From positions 248,001 to 312,000 of the forward strand of contig NZ_JAFVLN010000007.1 of the NCBI RefSeq assembly GCF_017377775.1: DNA of 64,000 bases, in the 5' to 3' direction. Position numbers and translations under genes: made by a program. The notes under the pieces are model-generated. The model was not told the DNA's origin. It made no database searches and saw only the letters and a program-made list of their open reading frames with translations. Positions 1 through 7,441 of the stretch are shown here, piece after piece. Source of the DNA: Streptomyces sp. VRA16 Mangrove soil (GTDB lineage Bacteria > Actinomycetota > Actinomycetes > Streptomycetales > Streptomycetaceae). Within the stretch, counting starts at the first letter, position 1; each line of letters starts with the position of its first letter.

Positions 1-2589
1 TACACGGTGACCGTCACCAACTCCGGCAAGGCCCCCTACACGGGTGCGACGTTCACCGACGACCTGACGAAGGTCGTCGACGACGCCGCGTACAACGCGG
101 ACGCGTCCGCCACCTCCGGCACGGTCTCGTACGCCGCGCCGAGGGTGACCTGGACCGGTGACGTCGCCGCCGGCGCGACCGTGACCGTCACCTACTCGGT
201 GACCGTGGGCAGCCCGCCCGCCGGTGACAAGGTCCTCACCAACGCGGTGACCTCGGACTCGCCGGGCTCCAACTGCCCGGCCGGTTCCACCGATCCGACG
301 TGCACGACGTCGACGCCGGTCGCGACGCTCGACATGGTGAAGAAGGCCGACAAGGCCGACGCCAAGCCCGGCGAGAAGATCACCTACACGATCACCGTCA
401 CCAACACGGGCAAGGGCGGCTACACCGGCGCCACCGTCACCGACGACCTGACGAAGGTGCTGGACGACGCCACGTACAACGGCGACGCGAAGGCATCCTC
501 CGGCGACGTGACGTACGAGCGGCCGACAGTGACGTGGGCCGGTGACCTGAAGGCGGGCGCGAAGGCGACCATCACCTACACCGTCACCGTCTCCGCCGCG
601 CCCGCGGGCGACAAGAAGCTCGACAACGCCGTGGTCGGCCCACCGGGCTCCAACTGCGCGCCGGGCTCCACCGACCCGCAGTGCACCACCGAGGTCCCCG
701 TCCCGACGCTCGCCGTCAAGAAGAGCTCGGACACGGCGAAGCCGCTGCCCGGCGACAAGGTCACCTACACCGTGACCGTCACCAACACGAGCGGCGAAGC
801 CGCCTACCGCGACGCGCGGTTCACCGACGACCTGACGAAGGTCGTCGACGACGCCGCGTACAACGCGGACGCGGCCGCCACCTCCGGCACGGTCTCGTAC
901 GCCGCGCCGAAGGTGACCTGGACCGGTGACGTCGCCGCCGGGCGGACCGTGACCGTCACCTACTCGGTGACCGTCGGCGCCCCGCCCGCCGGTGACAAGC
1001 GGCTGACCAACGCGGTCGTCTCCACCTCGCCGGGCACCAACTGCCCGGAGGGCTCGACCGACCCGGCGTGCACCACCGACGTCGGCATCCCCATCCTCAA
1101 GATCAAGAAGACCGCGACGCCCGAGGACCCGAAGACCGGCGACACCGTCACCTACACGGTGAAGGTCACGGCCGACGGCGAGGCGGACTACCCGGGCGCC
1201 ACGTTCACCGACGACCTCGGCAAGGTCCTCGACGACGCGACGTACAACGACGACGCGCGGGCCGACTCCGGCACGGTGTCCTACGCCGAGCCGAAGCTGA
1301 CCTGGACCGGCGACCTCGCGCAGGGCGCCACCGCCACCGTCACCTACTCCTTCACCGTCTCCGGACCCGGTGACGGCGACGGCCGGTACGTCAACGGCGT
1401 TGTCGGCCCGCCCGGCTCCAACTGCCCCGAGGGCAGCACCGACCCGGACTGCGTGACCGTTCTCCCCAGCCCGGACTACGACTTCGGCGACGCGCCGGAC
1501 AGCTACCGCACATCCCGGATCCGGGGCGGGGCGTTCCACGAGATCGTCCCCGGCCTGCGGATCGGCCGGAGCGTCGAGCCGGACCGGGACGGCGATCCGA
1601 CCACGAACGCCGGAGGCGACGCCGACGACGACGGCATGAGGACCATCACGCTGTACCAGCACCAGGACCGGTACGCCGTGGACATCCCGATGGTCAACGA
1701 GACCGGGCGGGACGCCGTCCTCGCCCTGTGGATCGACAAGGACGGGAACGGCACGTTCGACGCCGACGAGATGGTCTCCGCGACCGCCCCGCCGGGCACC
1801 ACCGACTGCCCGCTGACCGTGACCGGCCTGGCCGGCGTGGCTCCGGGGACGACGTTCGCGCGGCTGCGGCTCTTCGGCGACGACAGCGCCGCGGCCGCCG
1901 AGCGGGCGCTCGCGAGCACCGAGCCGGTCAGGTCGGCCGGATTCGGCGGGCCCGGCGAGGTCGAGGACTACACGCTCGTCGTCGAACCGGCCCACCTGGA
2001 GATCGCCAAGTCGGTGTCCGCCGCCGGGGCGCAGCCCGGCGACAAGGTGACCTACACCGTCACCGTCGCGAGCAGCGGCCCCGGCGCGTACTCCGGCGCG
2101 ACGTTCACCGACGACCTGACGAAGGTCCTGGACGACGCCACGTACAACGGCGACGCCAAGGCCACCGTCGGCGACGTCACGTACGCCGAGCCGAAGGTGA
2201 CCTGGACCGGGACGGTCCCGGCCGGGGAGAAGGTCACGGTCACCTACTCCGTCACCGTGGCGGACCCGGTGACCGGCGACCGTAAGCTGACCAACGTCGT
2301 CACCGGGCCCCCCGACTCCACCTGCGAGGACGGCTCGGCGGCCGGCTGCACCACCACGACCGAGGTGCCGCCCGCCCCGAAGCCGCCCACGGAACCGGGC
2401 AGCCCGACGCCGACCCCGCCGCACACCGGCACCCCGCCGCACACCGGTACCCCGCCCGCCGGGAGCCTGCCGGACACCGGCTCCTCGGCGGCCACCACGG
2501 TGCTCGCGGGCCTGGCCGGCGCCCTCGCGCTCGCCCTCGGCACGCTTCTGACGGTGCGCGCCCGCCGCGGCCGGCGGAACGCGAGGTGA
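1..2589 (+). CDS. DUF11-repeat surface protein with LPDTG anchor (5' end outside window)
   Basis: The reading frame is open to the left edge, so the N-terminus is missing. At least five DUF11-type beta-sandwich repeats of about 115-125 residues are visible, each with the signatures YTVTVTN, FTDDL-KV-DDA-YN and VTWTGD. Between the fourth and fifth lies a different domain that opens with DYDFGDAPDSY and closes with GEVEDYTLVVE (GEVEDY family). A Pro/Thr linker with the direct repeat PPHTGT leads to an LPDTG sortase motif (codons at 2467-2481), a hydrophobic segment and an Arg-rich tail, the normal cell-wall sorting signal. Repeats of this kind build long stalks of extracellular proteins. The DNA repeats are similar enough that assembly collapse or recombination is possible. 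The ligand is unknown. Confidence 0.9.
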   Translation, partial: YTVTVTNSGKAPYTGATFTDDLTKVVDDAAYNADASATSGTVSYAAPRVTWTGDVAAGATVTVTYSVTVGSPPAGDKVLTNAVTSDSPGSNCPAGSTDPTCTTSTPVATLDMVKKADKADAKPGEKITYTITVTNTGKGGYTGATVTDDLTKVLDDATYNGDAKASSGDVTYERPTVTWAGDLKAGAKATITYTVTVSAAPAGDKKLDNAVVGPPGSNCAPGSTDPQCTTEVPVPTLAVKKSSDTAKPLPGDKVTYTVTVTNTSGEAAYRDARFTDDLTKVVDDAAYNADAAATSGTVSYAAPKVTWTGDVAAGRTVTVTYSVTVGAPPAGDKRLTNAVVSTSPGTNCPEGSTDPACTTDVGIPILKIKKTATPEDPKTGDTVTYTVKVTADGEADYPGATFTDDLGKVLDDATYNDDARADSGTVSYAEPKLTWTGDLAQGATATVTYSFTVSGPGDGDGRYVNGVVGPPGSNCPEGSTDPDCVTVLPSPDYDFGDAPDSYRTSRIRGGAFHEIVPGLRIGRSVEPDRDGDPTTNAGGDADDDGMRTITLYQHQDRYAVDIPMVNETGRDAVLALWIDKDGNGTFDADEMVSATAPPGTTDCPLTVTGLAGVAPGTTFARLRLFGDDSAAAAERALASTEPVRSAGFGGPGEVEDYTLVVEPAHLEIAKSVSAAGAQPGDKVTYTVTVASSGPGAYSGATFTDDLTKVLDDATYNGDAKATVGDVTYAEPKVTWTGTVPAGEKVTVTYSVTVADPVTGDRKLTNVVTGPPDSTCEDGSAAGCTTTTEVPPAPKPPTEPGSPTPTPPHTGTPPHTGTPPAGSLPDTGSSAATTVLAGLAGALALALGTLLTVRARRGRRNAR

Positions 2590-2618
2590 GGCGGCGGCCC
2601 GGACAGCCGTAGCAAGGG

Positions 2619-2660
2619 CCGGAGGGGAGGCACCGGGTCCATCCGGTGCCTCCCCTCCGG
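2619..2660 (+). terminator. strong intrinsic-type hairpin
   Basis: There is a perfect 18-bp inverted repeat (2619-2636 and 2643-2660) with a 6-nt loop, 30 nt after the stop of the DUF11 protein. No U-tract follows, as is usual in Streptomyces. Confidence 0.85.
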
Positions 2661-2808
2661 CGTGTCACGCCACCTGTACGGCGGGAATTCGTATGGGCGG
2701 GTGAACCCGCGGGCCTGTCCGGCACGCCCCGAGCCGTGTGCCCGGGGCCGGTGCTGCCATGGGCGCCGCCACGCCGCGTCGGCGTGCCCCGACGGAAGGA
2801 CCACTGCC

Positions 2809-3444
2809 GTGACCCTCGTTTCCCGAGTCGCGCACTGCGCCCTCGCGCTGCCCTGCGCCGTCCTGCTCCTGGCCCCGGCCGCCCATGGCGACGGCGGCGG
2901 CAAGGGAGCCAGGGGTGCGGGGGACGGGGCGGTGCCACCGATGTCCATCGAGATCACCGACGGAGTCGAGGCCGCCGACAGCGGCGACAAGCTCGGCTAC
3001 ACGATCATCGTGCACAACCAGGGCGCCGAGCCGATCGAGAAGCTGCGTGTGGAGCAGCGGCTGCCGCAGGGGGCGGGCGCGCCCGAGCTGTCCGAGGGAG
3101 GCAAGGCCCGTACGTCCGGACTCGCCGTGTGGACGGCGGACGTCAAGGCGAACCACAAGACGACGTTCACGTCCCGCGTCCGCCTGGGCAAAACCGGCAA
3201 GGACACGCTGCGGGTGGCGTCCACCGTCTGCGCGTACGTGGACGGCGCGAAGGCCCCCGCCGTCTGCGCCAGCGACCTCGACACGCTCCCGGCGGGGGCC
3301 GCGGGTGCCGCCGGCGAGCGTGCCGCGGATGCTTCGGGCGGGTCCGGGACCGCGGCCCTCGTGGGAGGCGGGGCGGCACTCGCGGCGGCGGGCGGGGCGC
3401 TCGTGGTGATCCGGCGCAGGCGGGCGCGGGCGCACCTCTCCTGA
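2809..3444 (+). CDS. secreted, membrane-anchored DUF11-like protein
   Basis: The protein has 211 residues. GTG at 2809 is preferred because GGAAGGA (2794-2800) lies 8 nt upstream and the protein then opens with a clean signal peptide (basic start, ALALPCAVLLLAPAAHG). The upstream in-frame start at 2662 would put an Arg/Cys-rich leader before it and overlap the region just after the terminator. Residues about 45-145 form one DUF11-like domain (GDKLGYTIIVHNQGAEPIEKL...). A linker and a C-terminal transmembrane helix follow (GTAALVGGGAALAAAGGALVV), with the RRRRAR stop-transfer tail. No LPXTG motif is present. It sits directly behind the larger DUF11 surface protein, so the two may be partners on the cell surface. 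Function unknown. Confidence 0.8.
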   Translation: MTLVSRVAHCALALPCAVLLLAPAAHGDGGGKGARGAGDGAVPPMSIEITDGVEAADSGDKLGYTIIVHNQGAEPIEKLRVEQRLPQGAGAPELSEGGKARTSGLAVWTADVKANHKTTFTSRVRLGKTGKDTLRVASTVCAYVDGAKAPAVCASDLDTLPAGAAGAAGERAADASGGSGTAALVGGGAALAAAGGALVVIRRRRARAHLS

Positions 3445-3737
3445 CAGATCATGGGAGCGGATCGGCGGGGAACGGTCTCGCGAGGGCTCGGGGAGCGGTA
3501 CGGCTCCCGAATGGCTCCCGACTTCTCCTCGGTCCGGGCTGGGTGCCGCACACCGGCTGCCCGCCCCCGAGCGCCACGACCTGATCATGATCGGGCCCCG
3601 TCGGATCCGGCGGGCCCGTGCCACGATCCTTGATGCGAAGGCCGCCTTCGGCGGCTGGGGCACACCGTCCACAGCGAGGTCAGTCAGCTGCTCGTGGACG
3701 GCGGGGCCGGTTCCACCGGGCCGGACCGGCGCTCGCC
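3445..3737. other. intergenic, no gene seen
   Basis: This is the convergent space between the secreted protein and the MerR-like gene. It holds a small GC-rich inverted repeat (3592-3598 with 3612-3618) and the 10-bp palindrome GATCATGATC just before it, possibly a weak terminator. No supported coding region. Confidence 0.4.
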
Positions 3738-4076
3738 TCAGGCCGTGGTCGTCGGACCGGAGGATTCGGCGGCGCGTCGGTACTCGGCGTTGATGCGCTG
3801 GGCCTCTTCGAGCTGGTCCTCGAGGATGACGATCCGGCATGCCGCCTCGATCGGGGTGCCCTGGTCGACGAGCTCACGCGCGCGGGCCGCGATCCGCAGC
3901 TGGTAGCGCGAGTAGCGGCGGTGTCCGCCGTCGGAGCGCAGCGGCGTGATCAGCCGCGCCTCGCCGATGGCGCGCAGGAAGCCGGGCGTGGCGCCGATCA
4001 GCTCGGCGGCCCGGCCCATGGTGTAGGCGGGGTAGTCGTCGTCATCGAGACGGCCCAGCGAATCGTCTGCTGTCAT
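3738..4076 (-). CDS. MerR-family transcriptional regulator
   Basis: A 112-residue protein. Residues about 15-75 form a MerR-type winged helix: YTMGRAAELIGATPGFLRAIGEARLI followed by the wing GGHRRYSRYQL. A short helical dimerisation segment (IEAACRIVILEDQLEEAQRINAEY) ends it, so no large effector domain is present. This size matches the small MerR-like regulators found beside stress genes in Streptomyces. The start ATG at 4076 has GAGAGGTGAA directly upstream. It is transcribed on the same strand as the rheA-like gene about 570 bp upstream, but is not obviously in its operon. Two tandem 20-bp repeats lie immediately upstream and could be its own operator. Confidence 0.8.
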   Translation of the reverse strand: MTADDSLGRLDDDDYPAYTMGRAAELIGATPGFLRAIGEARLITPLRSDGGHRRYSRYQLRIAARARELVDQGTPIEAACRIVILEDQLEEAQRINAEYRRAAESSGPTTTA

Positions 4077-4082
4077 TTCACC

Positions 4083-4122
4083 TCTCTGTGGAATACGTCG
4101 AGTCTCTGTGGAACACGTCGAG
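4083..4122. repeat. two tandem 20-bp repeats upstream of the MerR-like gene
   Basis: Positions 4083-4102 and 4103-4122 are identical except at one base (unit begins TCTCTGTGGAA and ends ACGTCGAG). They start 7 bp upstream of the MerR-like start codon, a placement expected of an operator or of leader-region repeats. Confidence 0.6.
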
Positions 4123-4646
4123 GGGCCCCGATGCCGTACGGCACCAGGGCCCCGAAGGAACTACTACACCATCTGCCGACCTTGATGCTGTGTCGGCCTT
4201 CTGTTTCCGCATGACCGTCCGGAATGCCGACGGGAGTGCGGGGATCGCGGATGCGTGACCGGAGACCACCTGCCTATCGATGTCCTGCGGTACCCGGGCT
4301 CAGTGCTGCTCCCGGGCGATCCTGATGGCGATCGATTCCTCCGTTCTTCCCTCTGATCGTTCGCTCTCTTGCTGTGGCGGCCCCTGATCACCGCGGGCCA
4401 CCCGGTCCGGTGGTCAGCCCCGTCACCGTCTGCAACAGCCCTGGCTTCGAAGCTCCACCACCGCACCGTGATGCGTGTACTACTGCCCGCCAGTTCGTGT
4501 CTGCCGGGCCTTGCTCGATCTCGGCTACGAGAAAAACCATAACCGCGCGAGGAGCCAATGTCTACCTCGGCCACGATAGATTTCTGGTCTCCTGCCGAGT
4601 AGGTAACCCGCTGGAGCGGGCTGAGATCCGGCGCGGGCGGCTCGCG
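4123..4646. other. intergenic, no convincing gene
   Basis: Only open frames with Ser/Arg-rich, non-protein-like translations occur here, and GC is lower than in the flanking genes. I see no RNA gene or repeat. Confidence 0.4.
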
Positions 4647-5276
4647 CTACGGGGAGGTCAGGGCGTCGAGCCGGTCGACGAGGTCGGGGTGTGCGGGGGT
4701 CAGGTGGGGGCGGGCCGCGGTCAGGGGAGCGATGAGGTCCGTGGGGTCGTCGTGGGCGAGGGCCGCGTGGAGTTCGGTGAGCGGGCGTCGGGCCGCGGCG
4801 GGCAGGTCGGTGAGTGCGGTGATCTGGCCTGCGAGGCGGCGCAGGTCGGCCGCGTTCTGGCGGGCCCGGGCGGCGGTGGTGCGGTCGGCGGCGCGGGCCT
4901 GACGGGTGGCCGTCACGCGCTGTTCGCCGGTGGACCCGGCAGGGCCGGGTCGACCGCGCAGGTAGCGGCGCTCGGCGGCCTGGCGGCTGGCGACGCCGAG
5001 GGGCGGGGCGAGGTCGGCCCAGCTGGCGCCCGCGTCGCGAGCGGTTTCGATCAGGCCGGTCTCCCACCCGGCGAGCCGCTCCCGCACTTGCCGCAGCAGC
5101 AACAACGAGGCCAGGGCCTGCTCCGGGGCGGGCCCGGCGGCGGAGGTGTTCGGAGTCTCCTGCTGGGCTTCGCGAAGGGCATCGTCCACGGCCTTGAGGG
5201 CCGCCGCGGCGGCGAGGAACGACGCCGGGCCGTGAGCGTCGGCGTCGTGCGTGGACGGCTGGTCGGTCGGGGTCAC
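4647..5276 (-). CDS. RheA-like HSP18 transcriptional repressor candidate
   Basis: A 209-residue, Ala/Arg/Gln-rich, largely helical protein. It contains a segment that reads like a DNA-binding helix-turn-helix (ETARDAGASWADLAPPLGVASRQAAERRYLR, roughly residues 75-105). The second GTG (5276) is preferred over 5282 because AAGGAGGT then lies 4 nt upstream, while it would overlap 5282. The gene is divergent from the HSP18 gene. The space between holds TGTCATC-N5-GATGACA, which I recall as the RheA operator of Streptomyces albus. Known: RheA is the thermosensing repressor of hsp18. Inferred: this gene is the equivalent repressor here, from position and operator rather than from sequence alignment. 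Confidence 0.65.
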   Translation of the reverse strand: MTPTDQPSTHDADAHGPASFLAAAAALKAVDDALREAQQETPNTSAAGPAPEQALASLLLLRQVRERLAGWETGLIETARDAGASWADLAPPLGVASRQAAERRYLRGRPGPAGSTGEQRVTATRQARAADRTTAARARQNAADLRRLAGQITALTDLPAAARRPLTELHAALAHDDPTDLIAPLTAARPHLTPAHPDLVDRLDALTSP

Positions 5277-5319
5277 GGACACCTCCTTGGTTCCGTCATC
5301 GCACTGACGACATCATGTT

Positions 5320-5338
5320 TGTCATCCATTGGATGACA
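5320..5338. promoter_or_regulatory. RheA-type operator (TGTCATC-N5-GATGACA)
   Basis: A perfect 9-bp dyad around a single central T (5320-5328 / 5330-5338) lies in the divergent region between the repressor candidate and hsp18. Its outer heptamers and 5-nt spacing match the operator remembered for S. albus RheA. Confidence 0.8.
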
Positions 5339-5404
5339 TGTTACAACGATGGCAGTGCAGCGCATTGGCAGCAACTGCCTACAACCCGCTGGAGGTGTTT
5401 CACG

Positions 5405-5836
5405 ATGTTGATGCGCACTGACCCCTTCCGTGAGCTGGACCGGCTGGCACAGCAGCTGATGGGCCCGGGGACCTGGTCGAGGCCGTCGGCGATGCCGATG
5501 GACGCCTACCGCGAGGGCGACGAGTACGTGGTGGCCTTCGACCTTCCCGGTGTCACCGCGGACGCGATCGACATCGACGTCGAACGGAACATGCTCACCG
5601 TCAAGGCCGAGCGCCGACCGGTCGCGAAGGCCGACGACGTGCAGGTGGAACTGTCCGAGCGGCCGCTGGGCGTCTTCTCCCGCCAGGTCGTGCTCGCCGA
5701 CACCCTCGACACCGAGCACATCGAGGCCGACTACGACGCGGGTGTGCTCACCCTGCGCATCCCGATCGCCGAGCGCGCCAAGCCCCGCAAGATCTCCATC
5801 GGCGTCGGGACCGGCAACAAGCAGATCTCCGGCTGA
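5405..5836 (+). CDS. hsp18: small heat-shock protein HSP18 (Hsp20 family)
   Basis: A 143-residue ATP-independent holdase chaperone. Residues about 35-130 form the alpha-crystallin domain (YREGDEYVVAFDLPGVTADAIDIDVERNMLTVKAER ... GVFSRQVVLADTLD ... ADYDAGVLTLRIPIAERAKPRKI) with the conserved GVL signature. The N-terminal arm is short (TDPFRELDRLAQQL). The start is ATG at 5405 with GGAGGTG at 5391-5397; the in-frame start at 5315 would add a non-conserved leader across the operator. It is divergent from the repressor candidate and expected to be heat-induced through the operator at 5320-5338. Confidence 0.95.
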   Translation: MLMRTDPFRELDRLAQQLMGPGTWSRPSAMPMDAYREGDEYVVAFDLPGVTADAIDIDVERNMLTVKAERRPVAKADDVQVELSERPLGVFSRQVVLADTLDTEHIEADYDAGVLTLRIPIAERAKPRKISIGVGTGNKQISG

Positions 5837-5924
5837 CACCGGCCGGCCGAGTGCGGGGGGACGGGCACCTGATCTCTCCCTCCACCTCGCCCTCCGCACC
5901 CGCCGGCCGCGTGAAGAAGGAGGG

Positions 5925-6074
5925 GTGACGGCCGAGACGATTCCCCGACGCGGAGCCTTCCTCGACCACGTCAGGGAACGTGGCGAGTACGGCACCGAGG
6001 ATGAAGCCGAGCGCGCGGCCCGGGTGGTGCTCGCCCTGCTCGGGGCACACCGGGGCGGCGAGTCAGGCACCTGA
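5925..6074 (+). pseudogene. DUF2267-like N-terminal fragment
   Basis: The short frame reads FLDHVRERGEYGTEDEAERAARVVLALLGAHRGGE, typical of the first repeat of DUF2267 proteins, then stops. Family members are usually about 130 residues or more, so two thirds are missing. AAGGAGG lies only 1 nt before the GTG, so translation from here is doubtful. It abuts an equally truncated ArsR fragment at 6068. Confidence 0.6.
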
Positions 6075-6376
6075 CTGTCCTGGGCTCCGCCGGACTGCTC
6101 TCCAGCAGCCGGGCCGGACGCGAAGTGCGGTACTCGGTACGGCCCGCGGCGCTGGACGCGACGGCACGGTGGATGGACTCGCTCGCCGCCGACTGGGACC
6201 GGCGCCTCGCACACACCAAGCGCACGGCCGAAGCGGCGGAGCGTCATTCCAGCTCGGCCAGCTCGGCCAGCTCGGCACCACCCGATGGAGAGGAAGCGCC
6301 CCCCCCCGGACACGACCGCACTGCGCGGCGCGCACGAGAAGTTGCTCGATGCGGCGGCCACACCCGGCCTCGGTGA
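6068..6376 (+). pseudogene. ArsR-family regulator, C-terminal fragment
   Basis: From codon 6068 the frame reads HLTVLGSAGLLSSSRAGRE, then VRYSVRPAALDATARWMDSL, then AADWDRRLAHTKRTAEAAER. This is the recognition helix, wing and C-terminal helices of ArsR-type repressors of the kind often placed before SRPBCC or DinB genes. The first about 50 residues are absent and no start or ribosome site precedes it. After about 6250 the frame runs on through a short tandem repeat (CAGCTCGGC units) and is probably not native. A deletion appears to have fused the middle of a DUF2267 gene to the middle of this gene. Confidence 0.65.
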
Positions 6377-6827
6377 GGCCGCCGACGGGGGATGGGACGC
6401 CGACCGGATCCTGGCCCACCTGCTCAGCGCCGACGCCGCGACTTCGACGGTCGCTCTCGGCGTCGTCGCGGGCTCGCGCCCCACGTTCGACAACCGGATC
6501 TTCCTCGACGCCTGGAATTCGGAACGGATCATCGTCGAACACCCCGGCCGGGCGGACCTGTTGGAGCATGTTCGGCGCCAGGCCGCCGTCCTGTGCGACA
6601 TCACCGACCAGCTCGGTGAGGAAGCCGCCGAGGTGCTGGTGCCGACGATCCTCCTGTCCAACGACGCGCTGGCGCTGGACCAGCCGATTCCGTTGGCAAG
6701 CCTCATCAGTGGCCTCGCCGAGAACCACGTGCCCGCGCACACCCGACAGCTCCTCGCCCTGCGCACAGCGGCCACCGCCCCGGAGGACGCGGCGGAGCTC
6801 GCCGACGGCCAGAGGCACCCCCGGTAG
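6285..6827 (+). CDS. DinB-like protein
   Basis: A protein of about 180 residues with the pattern of the DinB/maleylpyruvate-isomerase-like four-helix bundle: HEKLLDAAATPG, then GWDADRILAHLLSADAATS, a central helix pair (DLLEHVRRQAAVLCDITDQL), and the closing LISGLAENHVPAHTRQLLAL with a conserved His. Such proteins bind a metal with three His and often use mycothiol or bacillithiol, but here only scattered His residues can be seen, so activity is uncertain. Start 6285 lacks a clear ribosome site. It follows the ArsR fragment and may once have been controlled by it. It is the last chromosomal gene before the accessory region. Confidence 0.65.
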   Translation: MERKRPPPDTTALRGAHEKLLDAAATPGLGEAADGGWDADRILAHLLSADAATSTVALGVVAGSRPTFDNRIFLDAWNSERIIVEHPGRADLLEHVRRQAAVLCDITDQLGEEAAEVLVPTILLSNDALALDQPIPLASLISGLAENHVPAHTRQLLALRTAATAPEDAAELADGQRHPR

Positions 6828-6886
6828 CGATCGGCGGCGCGCCAACGACTGAGCGGCAGTGTCATTCCGCTTCCGGCCACAACAAA

Positions 6887-6926
6887 CAGGTGAGGGGCTC
6901 ACGGCAAACCGTGAGCCCCTCACCTG
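6887..6926. terminator. hairpin next to the left att copy; probable original tRNA-Pro terminator
   Basis: A perfect 18-bp stem (6887-6904 / 6909-6926) with loop CAAA lies 10 bp outside the left att copy. On an empty chromosome it would lie directly downstream of the tRNA-Pro 3' end, on the same (minus) strand. Integration would have moved it 35 kb away from the tRNA. Confidence 0.8.
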
Positions 6927-6935
6927 CTGTTTCAG

Positions 6936-6980
6936 CTGTCGGGGTGGCGGGATTTGAACCCACGACCTCTTCGTCCCGAA
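6936..6980 (-). other. attL copy: 3' half of tRNA-Pro
   Basis: These 45 bp are identical to 42151-42195, covering the tRNA from the anticodon loop to the 3' end plus 3 bp. The 5' half of the tRNA is absent, so this is a recombination product and not a gene. Beyond 6980 the sequence continues TGAGGTTCGG, shared with the second copy at 12561 but not with the tRNA. Confidence 0.9.
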
Positions 6981-7441
6981 TGAGGTTCGGGCGTGATCTA
7001 CACCTGCGGACTCTGTAAACATGCAGGTCAGTTCGTTGGTCTGAGGTGGGCCGGCATGGTCTCGATGGGCCTCCGCGGGAAGATCATCTCCCAAAATTCC
7101 CCCAGCGCTGGATGTGGCGTTCAGCGAGCGCAACCGGCCCCACCTCCAAGTTGCATTGCGGAAGCAAGTTTGCACTGGCCGTTGTAGCTTGATGAGCCTC
7201 TCGCAGTGTTTGCAGTTAATGGGCCCATCAAGGCTGAGCTTCACGCCATGGCGCGCGGCAGGGTCCGACAGAGTGTCGAAAATCAACTCTCTCCAGGTGG
7301 CCGTAGCGATGACCGTCAGGCGGGCATGTCGGACTCCGAGGCTGGATGGTGCGCTTGCCTGGTCGCGCCCCTACCGAACCCCGGTTGTGTAGTTCGGCGA
7401 CTCCGACCGCGATGTTCACCGCGCCCGAGAATTGGGCGTGA
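6981..7441. other. left arm of element 1, non-coding
   Basis: It contains an imperfect inverted repeat (GGGAAGATCATCTCCC, about 7077-7092), placed like the perfect GGGAGAA-GTTC-TTCTCCC at 12656. The rest shows no gene that I can support. GC is below that of the flanking chromosome. Confidence 0.5.

Noticed and set aside
4374..5336. 320-residue plus-strand frame over the RheA-like gene
   Set aside because: It is Gly/Val-rich shadow coding and runs through the operator; the minus-strand gene has proper start, ribosome site and operator context.
6936..6995. A second tRNA-Pro gene
   Set aside because: Only the 3' half matches; the 5' acceptor and D arm are missing, so it is an att duplicate.
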